A model generated the notes under the pieces. That model worked only from the letters and a program-made list of their open reading frames with translations. It searched no databases and was not told the DNA's origin. 64,000 bases of DNA, from positions 66,206,986 to 66,270,985 of the forward strand of contig RSEF01000002.1 of the NCBI GenBank assembly GCA_003993805.1, given 5' to 3'. A program made the position numbers and the translations under genes. This document shows, piece by piece, positions 48,821-59,320 of this stretch (position 1 is its first letter; every line of letters starts with the position of its first letter). Source of the stretch: Himantopus leucocephalus. Lineage: Eukaryota > Chordata > Aves > Charadriiformes > Recurvirostridae.

Positions 48821-51280
48821 AAGAAAATCAATTTATCGTCAAGGTAGCATTTACCTCCCAAAATACCCCACAGAAACTACTGTCACAAATTATCCTTTAA
48901 CAATGACAGTGAGATTGACAGGACTTTTTTGCTGTCTCAATAGAAGCACAGAGAAACAATTAGTGTTTTCCGTACAGAAACCGTTGCAGTCAAAATAATA
49001 AGCATGATAACTGTATTAATTACTGTTTTAGCTATATCTCAATACAGCTACTGTTGATCTAGATTTTAGTATTAGAAATCAGTCTGTAGTAGTCTATAGC
49101 AGCTTGAACAAATGACATGCCTCACAGAAGCTTTGGAATTTTTACATCTCATTTCTTACATTTTTCTAGAATTTTGCATAGAAGTGATGGGGTTCTGCAG
49201 CTTTGTAGCTTTGCCTTCAAATATATACAAATTACTTACTTAAAGGGAAAGTGGTTTTGACCAAAGATTAATCTAACATGAAAGATTTTTTTACCTTGTC
49301 AAGAAAGCCAGAGTTTAATAAAACTCTTGTTTCTGTCCCAGGCTTCCATCTTCAGCCAGTTGTTCCCCTTCTTCTACAACAGTTATAAACTCTTTTCAGC
49401 AAGGATAATCATACTGTTCATGGGATGTACTGCGAACTGAAAGAGCCTCTGAGCGTACTTTGCATCCTCTAGATCTTGACTGTTATAATATTTTCTCTTT
49501 TTCCTTTTTTGGGTAAAAATGGATCTAAGTTAACATCTTCCAGAAGAATAACTGTGGACTTTTGAAAGAGTATATATTCCTTGTATTAGTTCTAAGCTTT
49601 CCTTCCACCGCCCTCAATTTTCAATCCTTTTGACTTGTACAAGCAACTGCAGAAATTAAGATATAGATGGGAGGAAAAAAGTAAACTGATGAAATGTGAA
49701 TTTGAGCACATGTCCCTGAAAGTCCTCGTGGCTGGTCAATAATACAAGGAAAATGCCATGAGCTAAATCTTAATTCCTGTGGAGCTATGCAAAAGGAACT
49801 TTCATTTGGACCCAAAAGGTAACTTCCAGCTGCCATAAAGGCACTGTAGTCCCCATAATATTGGGCAAAAGATGTACATGGGGGAAAAACAACAGTAAAG
49901 GTATGCAAATCCAAGGAAAAAAAAAAAATGTGTTATGTCCTGAGAGGATTAAAGCCTGTACCCTCCTAGCAGAAGTGTGCCTGCCAGTATTTTGGTTACT
50001 GGTAGCAGTCATGGTACCTTGCAAAGGTCAAATAAGATGAGTGGGCCTTGTCAGCTCCACCTGGCCAGGGGGCATTGCAGCAGTGCACCGGGGGATCAAC
50101 TGTGGACTCAGCCAGGCAGGTAGACATGCAGGTGGGTCCAGCTTGTGCTTGCTTCGGGTAAAACTCATGCTTGAATCCATGCAAATAGGTATGCAACCTA
50201 CGATGTCTCTAAATCACAGGTGAATAAGACACTGCATCGAGGGAGCGTGGTCTTGTGCCCATAGGCAAAAGGCAATGCAGGCAATAGTGTATCAGACCTC
50301 AGAGACGGATAACTTTGAGCTGTCAAAAATTGTTCTGGTTTGTGCCACACCAACATCAGAGCCTTGTAGCATCAGAGGACCAGAACAAAGCTCACGGCAA
50401 CCTTTCCTGCTCTGCTCACTTTGGACACTAACCAGCCATTCTTCTAATCTACTTCAGGTATAGGGGTAAAATTCAGGTGCTTGCTACAGTAAAAGGAAGG
50501 TTTTCTATCTCAACCCGTGGACTCTGAGCCTCACCTAAAAAACACAGATTGTCAGGGATGGATGCAGTGGTCTAAGGTATCCTACATGAATTTACCTCAG
50601 TTGAAGAATAAAATTAACAACTTTTTTTTCAAAAGTGATCATGGAATACTTCCAGATAGAAACAGAAAAACAAAGAAACTGAAGATATATTTGGATGTGG
50701 GCTTTACTGTCTCATGGTGAACCAGATCTAACAGTTTTTACTCAGGCAAAACTTCCATTTAAGTTGCTGAGAGCTTTGCCTAAGTAATCACTAAATAAGG
50801 TCTGCAGGATTTGGCTCTACGTTTATGTTTGTTGCTGGTTTCCAATGAATGGGTTTTGCTGAGATACATCACTTCAGTATCTAGCAATTTAATTCATTTA
50901 CAGAAATGTGTAAATTCCACCAAATAAGCTGTATTCAGGCAGGTTTTTTTTTTTCTATAGCCTTTGTTTGGCCTTAATAGGCAGGCTATCTCTTGCATTA
51001 CTAAACAGATCGGACTCCAGGAGTATTCTCACGGGAGAGCGGAGCGTTGCAGCCTCTGATAGCGAAATTCCCAGCCTCTCTCTGCCCCCTCCCTTTCTCC
51101 CCTGGGTTAAGCAGCTGTAAAAAAGCTTAAACCATTTCAGTGAGGCAGACCTGCAGTAGGGCCACACCGTTCCTGATGAATCTGTCAGTCTCCTTTGCAC
51201 AGCTGTTTCCAAAGGCTGTCACTATATTGCTGGGCCTTAAGAGCAGTCTCACTGGATTGCCTTTGCACTCTTTCTCCTGT
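48821..51280. other. unique sequence, nothing recognised
   Basis: Frames of up to 97 codons without domains. A stretch at about 50040-50160 is GC-richer but shows no further structure. Confidence 0.45.
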
Positions 51281-51297
51281 AAAAAAAAAAAAAAAAA
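51281..51297 (+). repeat. A17 homopolymer
   Basis: Seventeen A residues followed by GAAGAAAG. No retrocopy is recognised on its 5' side. Confidence 0.9.
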
Positions 51298-51621
51298 GAA
51301 GAAAGCCTATAAAGGTCAGACCAAGGACACTTCTGCAGCAGGCTGCCCGGCTCAGCTTGGGAAGCTACCTTATTACTTCTCACTTTTTCCTTGTCATTTA
51401 AAAACAGAGTGAACTTTATACCCCATCAGAGAAAATATCTCGAGTAAATATACCTGAAGTAGATGCACTGTCAGGTATCAGATTGGGAAGGAATCTGCAG
51501 CTTGACAAGATCCTGCCTGGAGCCGCTGCTTTATCCACTCATATTTACTGCTGGGAACCATCATCTTCCCAACAGCTGCCCAGCCTTTGCCTTTGGGCAA
51601 TATGAACCCACTTTCAGGAAC
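51298..51621. other. unique spacer, nothing recognised
   Basis: Nothing supported between the A17 run and the SINE fragment. Confidence 0.5.
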
Positions 51622-51728
51622 TATTTTTATTATTATTTATTATTCCTATAGTGCCATAAGTGTGCGTGATGTTTTCCAGACTAATTAAGAAGACAGTTCC
51701 CTGCTCCAAGCAATTTGCAATCGCCTTT
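51622..51728 (-). mobile_element. MIR-type (CORE) SINE fragment
   Basis: Reads TATTATTATTTATTATTCC, then TATAGTGCC, and after a diverged middle AAGAAGACAGTTCCCTGCTC followed by CAAGCAATTTGCAATC. This matches the amniote MIR-like SINE in reverse: its poly-TAT/TATT end, the TAGTGCCTA segment, and AGACAGTCCCTGCCCCAAAG followed by AGCTTACAATCT. The central GGGGCCCCATTGTGCTAGG segment is not recognisable. The tRNA-like head is absent. It is a very old, dead copy and one of the oldest repeats in the window. Confidence 0.62.
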
Positions 51729-52567
51729 GAACAATAGTTTACTGCTATTGCCCTCCAAGCCAAGCTCTAGTAGTATAATTATAGATAGATGGAGAGATAG
51801 AAAATGCACAAACACATATGGAGATAGCCCCACAAAACAGAGAGAAAAAGATTAATTTATTTGGTCTGACTGATTTGGTTTCTGAGGAATATACAGGTAT
51901 AAATCCAGCCATGAAAACTAAAAACTTTCCTAACGGGGGAACATTTTGGGCCAGCACTGCATATTGAGTAAATGAGAGTAATCTTCTGGAAATCAATAGG
52001 GCACTGAGTTATGCAACTGGAGAATTTGCCCCTTCAGTTGAAATGTTTGTGGGAATGCTGCTTTGCCTTTCTTTCTGTAACACACGTTGCTGCAGGACAT
52101 GGGCTGTGTGTGTGCGTCTGTGTGAGTGGGCTGTGGGAGGGCTTCCGTTGTTTTGGGGCTTCTTTTGGCAAAGGAGGTGGACTGACTGAAGTCTTTAGGT
52201 AGACAGCAAAGATTGATGGGTAATTTTGCGTAAGAGAAGTTCCCAGTTTAAAACCAAAACCATACCAAAAGCATCCCCACCGAACACTACAGCTAATCTT
52301 ATTTGCCTTAGAGATTGTTTTTGTTCAACCTGGGGAGGAAGCAAGTTTGTCTGAGAGCCACACTTTAATACTTTCATCTCATAATAGAAGATTTACAGGT
52401 ATGGACCTAAACCAGTGTCGACTCCCTACTAGTTTAATGCAAATTAGGAGATGAATGCTCATGGGAACAATAGAGAAATGCTTCCACATGACTTCCTCCC
52501 ACTGAATTGCTGATATAAGGCCCCTCTACAGGGTTTAATACTGACAGCAGGGAAAAGTTTCCCCTAG
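51729..52567. other. unique sequence, nothing recognised
   Basis: A short TGTG tract near 52107-52125 is the only local pattern. Confidence 0.5.
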
Positions 52568-52591
52568 CCCCCCCCNCCCCCCCCCCCCCCC
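52568..52591 (+). other. C homopolymer interrupted by one N
   Basis: C8, an N at 52576, then C15. The N reflects uncertain homopolymer length. Confidence 0.85.
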
Positions 52592-55500
52592 AACTCCTTC
52601 CTTCTGAATAAAGTTATTAAAGTAGATCAGACTAATTAACAGTAGCTTATCCCTATTGATTGAACCAATTCCTGTTGTGGAGGTGCCATAAGAATGCCTT
52701 TACCTCGTTGTGGAAAACCTGCATTAGGGAGAACAGTATAGTTGGTTGTTTACTGATTGCTCTTAGGGATTTTAGCCATTATTCTTCATGTCTCACAGGC
52801 ATGTTGAAGCCATATGTGAAGGTATGTAAACGTGCACATAGAGGTATCCTTTGCTGAATCATTTTTAGTTAATGTTTGGATATAACAGAGGGAAGTATAA
52901 AAGCAAACAACAGCCCTTACAATGACTCTACATGTTTATCTTTTTTAGTCTTGAATATTTAAAATTACTAACATAAAAATCACCTGATGATTTAGTTTAA
53001 CTAATATATTCTGAGTAAAATATATTGGGGAATATTAGGAGAAAGCTTAGAAGCAAAATGTTCTTGTTTAAAAAAACCTTAACATTGTAAATGATTTTTT
53101 TATAATACTACTACAATAATAATCTAATAGCTTTAAGTAACATACGTCTCTACAGTCTGCTTGTAACCCTGTATTGGTTATAAATTTACACTATATTATC
53201 ACTGCTTATACTTCTGGCTGTAGGATGATACAAATGGCTGTATATTTTCCCAACTAACAGCAGCTTATTGTGGAACAAAAGAAGAAAACCAATCTGCTTA
53301 ATGGCATAGTAGGCTTTTTTCCTCTTTCAAACACTATCACTAAACTACTTGGACACTGGAGTATTTCAGCATTCGGGTAATGTAAAACCTCTTTTCTCAT
53401 CTCAGCTCAAAAGTGTAACTAAATAGATACCAAAGGACTTAAAAAAAAGACCCAAAGCACTATTTGCAAGTTCAGTGTTTGTTACAATTTGTCATTCAGT
53501 TCACCAACCAGAATCAAAACATGATTTTTCCTGCATTTCTTTTTTCCTATTTTTTTCCTGACTGTTATACTTAATATTTCGGCATTAAAGTAATATTTTG
53601 ATGTTCCTTAAATAACGTATTGATTTTCCTCTAAATTCTTTATTCTTAATCCTTTTTTATTATTTTTATTTTTAATTAGGGCTAGTCAAATGCTGTTGCT
53701 GCCTGGGACGTGAACAACTTGACTCACAGGAATAGCCATTCAAATTCCAGACAACCCTCCCACCTCCAAGTGTTTATTATTAATAAACACTGAAGTCAAC
53801 AGGGTTAGGTGGCTGTTGTTTTCTTGGGTTTTTGTGTTTGTTGGCTGGTCTTCATGAGCAAAATGCATTCAGGATGGGGACGCAAATCTGTCTCTGCATC
53901 TTAAGGGCTGAGTGTCCAGGCAAGAAGTACTTGTGAGCCCCAAGGAAAGCTGTGTGTAGGCAGGAGATCATACTGGGGCTGCCTGGCAAATGCCAAAATG
54001 CAGGTATACCGTTAAGTAGTGCTAATGAGCCCTGAAGACTGATAAGACTGGTACAAGGGGGTTCATATCCTGGGGTCTGCCCAGCCCAGTGCTGGGAAAG
54101 GATCTTACTGTCCTACCCACACCAGGTTAGAGAAGGCTAACAGCTTGTAGGGTAGGTTTTCATCCAGGGGCACTCAGCACGCATGTCTCAGCAAGATTGT
54201 AAAGTGTTTGTTAAACTACAGTTCTTTCACTACTTCCTTAGTTGCACATTGCACTGTGGGAAAGTGTTTCTGGTGCCCAAATAGGAGGCAGAAATGAGTC
54301 CATGTGGTTTGCCCAACAGCTGGGCATCACAAGCCGAAATCTGGTGTTGCAGACAAACATGCAAATAAAAGAAGGGTGCCCATATATCAGGGTAAGTGTA
54401 AAAACAATTCACAAACAAATTTAGCCTTTTGGCTAATGAACGATACAATGAGTTGTGAGGATTTGTAAGCTTGAATGCATGCCTATTTCAGTATTTACAC
54501 TAGATCAGACCTCTTTAAATAGAGATTTAATAAGTTTCTAACAGCATATATAATCAGAAGGGCTGCACAAGCCCAGAGATGTCAAACACTAGCTGCTCAT
54601 GTCTAGGTCCTATCCTGGTATCTATTGCAGGTACTCTGAATATGGTGTGCTTGCTAAAAACCTTGGAGCAGCAAAGCGCTGGCTAATAATTTGAGGATAT
54701 GCATTATTAAAACTTGCTGAGTCTGACCGTACCACACTGCTCTGCTTGTTTCACTTGTTTTGCTGCTTTATTAAATTTTGTTTTATTTGTATCAAAGTGT
54801 TTGAAAATAGACTGTGCTAGAAGCTTGTATTGTTTGTAGGGCACAAACTACAGTCCCTTGCTGATCCTCTTCCAATATTACATTAAGCGTCTGACTAACT
54901 TCTCTCATACGTAGCTCTTCCTTTTGTCCTCTCCCCAAGGGGAATATAATCTGTGTAATCCAATGTTTGCATTATAAAAACTTCTGTCTATAGTCAACCT
55001 GTAAACCAGGAATCATCTTTAAAAAATTAATCTCTCAACAGTTTGGTTGGACGGTCCAAGCATGCTCACGTTTAAAATAGATATGCTGCCATATTGCAGT
55101 TGAGGTCTGGATTTAGACAAGGACATGTATTTCAACGCCTATACATCCCCGATACATTTTGTCCCTCTTCAGCCAAACCCATGAGTCTGTTTCAAAATGA
55201 TCAAGGCCTTTGCCTAGCAGTAGGAGGAACTGTTAATCCCTTGGTTTCATGATCACCTTCTTTAAACAAAAAAAAAAAACAAAAACAAAAAACACCAAAA
55301 TAACCAAAAGGAGGAAAATTAATAGGCCAGAACATCGTTGTTGAAAAGAAAAACAGCAGCAGCCAAGCAAGGAATGTGTGGACCACACGGCCAGCAAAAG
55401 AGATACTGTAAAAAAAATTGTCATTCACTTGAGCCTTTACTAGAAGGAAACTTAGGTACTGCAAATTTTGCACTACCTTATGCTTCCTGTTGAACATTTT

Positions 55501-55628
55501 AAATGGGTTGAAAGGCATAGCAGACACCTTTGCTTGGATTCATAAATAGGCTCCCACCTCATATTAAAGGCCTGAGTTTAATTTGTTTAATATTCCCACT
55601 ACTAACGATGCCTATTTAAGACATCCTT
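52592..55628. other. unique AT-rich sequence without recognised genes
   Basis: A-rich low-complexity sequence lies at 55264-55303. The frames near 55200-55530 are translations of that tract and its surroundings and are not called. Confidence 0.45.
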
Positions 55629-55727
55629 TTAAAAGTTTGTAACATTAATTTAATGGAAAAATGCCAATACTGCTCTAAGAACTCTATTAGATTTTCTCCC
55701 TGTTAAATTAATGTTACTAACTTTTAA
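55629..55727. repeat. long hairpin: 25-bp arms, one mismatch, 49-nt loop
   Basis: The arm at 55629-55653 (ending GTAACATTAATTTAA) and the arm at 55703-55727 (starting TTAAATTAATGTTAC) are reverse complements over 25 bp with one mismatch. The inner 15 bp are perfect, and two G-T wobbles and one further pair extend the stem inwards. Flanking DNA is rich in TAAT cores (TTTAATTTGTTTAATATTCC at about 55573, AATTAGATG at about 55738). It could be a palindromic regulatory element, an RNA hairpin or a tiny MITE. No terminal duplication defines an element. Confidence 0.85.
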
Positions 55728-56144
55728 TGGATGTTGTAATTAGATGTTATTATTAACGGGAATATTACCCAAATTAAAATCAGACCCTGAGAGAGAGACA
55801 ACTTACGTTTACAAGTGCATTAAGCATTAGTATCTGGACATTATACATACAAACTGGTGGAGCCAGATGGCCTTTGCTTTGTTTTTCCCCTGTAACCTGC
55901 TACAGAACCAGGCACACATAGTTTTGTTAGCACATAATGTCTGCAAGAACAGCACAACTATTAATGCACCCACTTACAAAAGGAAGTGACGGTTTCTCCA
56001 CCAGCTCTGGAGTAGGAAAGGGGAGCTCCATCTCCCAATTTCACACTCAATTTAAAGGGTCACTCTCAAACTGGCCTGATTGGGTTCGGCAGCTTGAAAT
56101 TGATTGTTTTGGTTGTAAAGCTTGCCTGCCTTCCTAGCCAATTT
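55728..56144. other. unique sequence, nothing recognised
   Basis: Continues the TAAT-rich composition for about 50 bp, then plain unique sequence. Confidence 0.5.
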
Positions 56145-56180
56145 AAAAAAAAAAAAAAAAAAGAAAAAAGAAAAAAAAAA
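56145..56180 (+). repeat. A-rich tract
   Basis: A18, G, A6, G, A10. It might be an old retrocopy tail, but nothing recognisable precedes it. Confidence 0.9.
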
Positions 56181-57283
56181 GACTGCTAAGCTACTAGCTT
56201 ATTATGAGCTGGAGAGCGGTGTGAGAAGGAATGTCATGAATTCAAAGCTACTGAATCTAGTCTATTTAGGGCACGGGGAAAATGACAAAAGTGCCGTTGT
56301 TTGTGAAAGGTGAGAGAGACAGTCCTTCCTTTTTCTTCTCTACATTTATGGTTCTGGCCCACTTTACCCACAAAATTTCTGCCGTGTGCTCTTACCACAC
56401 ATGTATAGCTTAGGAGTTAGGGCCCAGCTGAGGAGAAACAGGACCACTTTTACCAAAAACTCACAGTTATCTCAGAAGCATCCTCCTGCCAATTTGGGAG
56501 CATTTTTTCTTGTATTTCCACAACAGCAGTGGATTCTACATTGGCAAGTAGGAAGGATGAAATGCTTTTGACATTACAAGCATATTCTGAGCTACTGCCC
56601 TTGATTTTAGACTCCTGTTTATTTTTTCAGACAAGCAGCCTGGTTGTATTTTGGAAGAGAAATGTATTTCAGCAGTTTATGTTGTGAACAAACTGAGTTG
56701 CTGTTCGGAAAATACGGGCTGAAATATGTGTTGCTTTAAAAACGAAGAGTTCAAATCCAGTAATAGCTGATTGAACAGTTTGATGCAGAGAAAGGAAATA
56801 AATGAATAGAAAGCAAATTTTAAAAATTAGAGAAACAATATATTTATTTAATGTGATAACATATAGCTTATCCCGTCCTACAAAACATATAACACAAATC
56901 TTTCAAAGAAGTAAAAAGTAAAGACCTTGGGCGTTGCCTGTCAGTGCTGCGGTACTCCCTTTGCACTGGCAATTCTTTGCTCTTATGTCAGGTCTGCAGT
57001 GGGATTGGTTTTCCTAATTTCAACTCCAATGGATACGTCCATGAGACAGAAAGCCCAAATTTCAATGAACAAATAAAAAGGGTTGTTTTTTTAGCATTTT
57101 GATTGCTTGCTAGACCTACGTTGTGGCAGCAGTTACTATTTTGGAATGTGTTGCTGCTGGCTCAGAGCTCAATCTACAAGGATAAGGACAAAGCGAATTG
57201 GTTATTTTCCTTCATAACTGCTTATTGACAAAATATAGGATATTCTTTTCAAGGTGCAAAAGTGTTGTATGTTTCAATATGTT
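56181..57283. other. unique sequence, nothing recognised
   Basis: Only short chance frames. Confidence 0.5.
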
Positions 57284-57310
57284 GGGGGGGTTGGGGGGGT
57301 GGGGAGGGGG
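57284..57310 (+). other. strong G-quadruplex motif
   Basis: G7, TT, G7, T, G4, A, G5: four long G runs with loops of 2, 1 and 1 nt. The two open frames that cross it, on opposite strands, are chance frames. Confidence 0.9.
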
Positions 57311-58499
57311 CGAGGAAAGCCAGGAATAAGCATTTCCTTTTTCTGTTTGGGTTAGGCTTTTGTCTTTTCTTGGCTCCACCACCCTGTTCTTTTAGTGAAC
57401 AAAACAGAAAACATGTAGTGGCAGAAAATGGAGAAATGGCACATGAACAACTCACTCTCCCTGGTGAAAGAGATTTTATGTTTTGATTACTTAGTCTTTC
57501 CTTTCAAAAATTGTAAATGGTTGTTAGGAAAAAAATTCCTAGTTAAAGCAGGGGGAGGAAAAACCCCAGCTCCAATAAAAGAGCTAATGTCAAGAAAGTG
57601 TGATTATATCATAGACGTCCTGTCAGAAAAAGAAATGCCTGTATCACACCCAGGAGTTCCTCAGTACTTGCCATTATAAGCCTGGCAGCCATTTTAGCGC
57701 TAAACCATGACCCTTGGCTCCCTCTCCCCTCCACATCACTCCCACATCAAGGAAACGTTTCCCTTTTACAGTAATCAGCATCTTCCCCTGGCAGACTTAA
57801 GAAGTATGTACTGATGCTGTCCTACAGTGGCCTTGAAAACATGTGAGAAGGCTGAAACTTTTTTAAGTGACAAGAAATTCTGAAGAAAAATTTCACAGAC
57901 AGCAGCAGTTTCCACAGTTCCTTGACCACCAGCACTCCCAAAAGCCCATAGACATAAATACACTTTGTGCAAATAAGAGAGTGTTTTAGAAAAGAGGCTA
58001 CATCTTTAGTCAAGTTCTGAAGTCAAAACCAAAGCAATAAAGTTGTAGTAGTCTTATCCTAATCACCCTAGTATTAATGTCGTAGTAAATGGGGTGCTCT
58101 TGCTGTTTCATAATGAGGTTATCCATAGATATCTACAAGACAAAATTTAGTTTAATCTTCTGTAGTTATTCCATGTTATCATTTTAGTCACAGCTATTAA
58201 ATAAATCACTAAACAGATGTAAATTGAACAGCATTCAGAAACCAGCCTGGAGCGAAAAATCAGGTCTTTTAATATATTTTTTAACTTTCATCTCTCAAGT
58301 GTCTTTTTTTTTTCTATGAATAGTGTGCCAAAGGATTCTTCAAATGCCAAATACTTTGTGCTCATAAATGCTCAATAGGCAAAGTGCCTCTGCATTCACA
58401 TCATGGGCTTTATCTTTGCTGCTGCTGTGTTTTTGGCTTTCTGTCATTGGAAGGCTGGTAGATGTCAGAGCAGAATATGATGGATGTTTTGAGGAATGA
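57311..58499. other. unique sequence, nothing recognised
   Basis: Only chance frames of up to 83 codons. Confidence 0.5.
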
Positions 58500-58577
58500 G
58501 ATAATAATATTATTGTTATACAAATAATTATATTATTATATAAATAATAAAAATTATATTATTATAGGAATAATAAA
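58500..58577 (+). repeat. AT-rich low-complexity tract
   Basis: Irregular repeats of TAATAATATTAT and TATTATTATA for about 78 bp. It is partly self-complementary, as expected of such composition. Confidence 0.85.
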
Positions 58578-58800
58578 CTTTATCCTCCATAAACTGTGCA
58601 CACTTTGAAAAGTGCAGGGAGTACAGGAGATAGAATGAAAGTATCACCCTTTCCTATGACATTTCTGTCTTTGAATATAAAATAGAAAACCCTGTGCTGT
58701 GGTAGTAGATTGGGTGCATAAACAGATAAATTTTTCATCAGTGCTTCATCCTTTTTGTTGCAGGATATCAATTCTTACTTTGTTTTCTTTTCTCCTAACA
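58578..58800. other. unique sequence, nothing recognised
   Basis: Spacer between the AT tract and the GC-richer segment to its right. Confidence 0.5.
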
Positions 58801-59320
58801 TTATAGCTGACCAAGCTACTCCAAGAGTGGCCACCCCCCAGCCTGCAGGCTGGATGTATATTGCCGGAGCAATGTTCCTCCTGTCTTTTTCCAAAAGCCT
58901 CACAGATGCTGTGATGGACTAGGTTCTGCGCCAGACAACGTTTTCAGAAGTGCATTCTGTACTGTGTCCTTTAGAGACCCCACCTTCATGTGGCCAAATG
59001 TGCATCCATCATACCATAAAAAGGTAGGTTACCCCGTTGCAAGGCAGTTGCACTTCCATCCACATAATGGGAGGGGAGTGTAGATACAGCTTGGATCTCC
59101 TCTGGTGACAGCAGTGGGAACTTGTCTGTCGCCATAAGCTCTCTGAAATGCAGGTACAACCTTGTAATGGGCACCTGGCACGTGAACTGCAGCCACCTGG
59201 GTCTTGGCCATGTGATGAATGAGCATCCCATTACATGATTGTGGTCTGCATGCCAAAAGGGTCCTCGCTGAAGTCTGTTGGGCAGCTCTGAACTTTGCAA
59301 GTTTGCAATAATCTTAGTGT
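58801..59320 (-). pseudogene. possible fossil of a Harbinger-type (HARBI1-like) transposase
   Basis: This GC-richer block contrasts with its AT-rich surroundings and has two overlapping minus-strand open frames (58986-59300 and 59029-59256). In one minus frame, near 58980-59010, the translation DGCTFGHMKV resembles the VECAFGRLK segment of Harbinger transposases. In another frame, near 58905-58945, NLVHHSICEAFGK resembles the C-terminal ..LHN(I/M)CE... segment. The order and distance are plausible. The N-terminal part gave no convincing match, and no terminal inverted repeats or TSD were found. Both matches are short and depend on frameshifts, so this is a tentative call; an unrelated retrocopy or chance is possible. 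Confidence 0.25.
58838..58853. repeat. 16-bp perfect palindrome CCAGCCTGCAGGCTGG
   Basis: Perfectly self-complementary, with no spacer, within the GC-richer block that may be a transposase fossil. Confidence 0.9.

Noticed and set aside
58500..58577. Self-complementary AT tract as a cruciform or origin
   Set aside because: The symmetry is what irregular TAT/ATA low-complexity sequence produces by itself.
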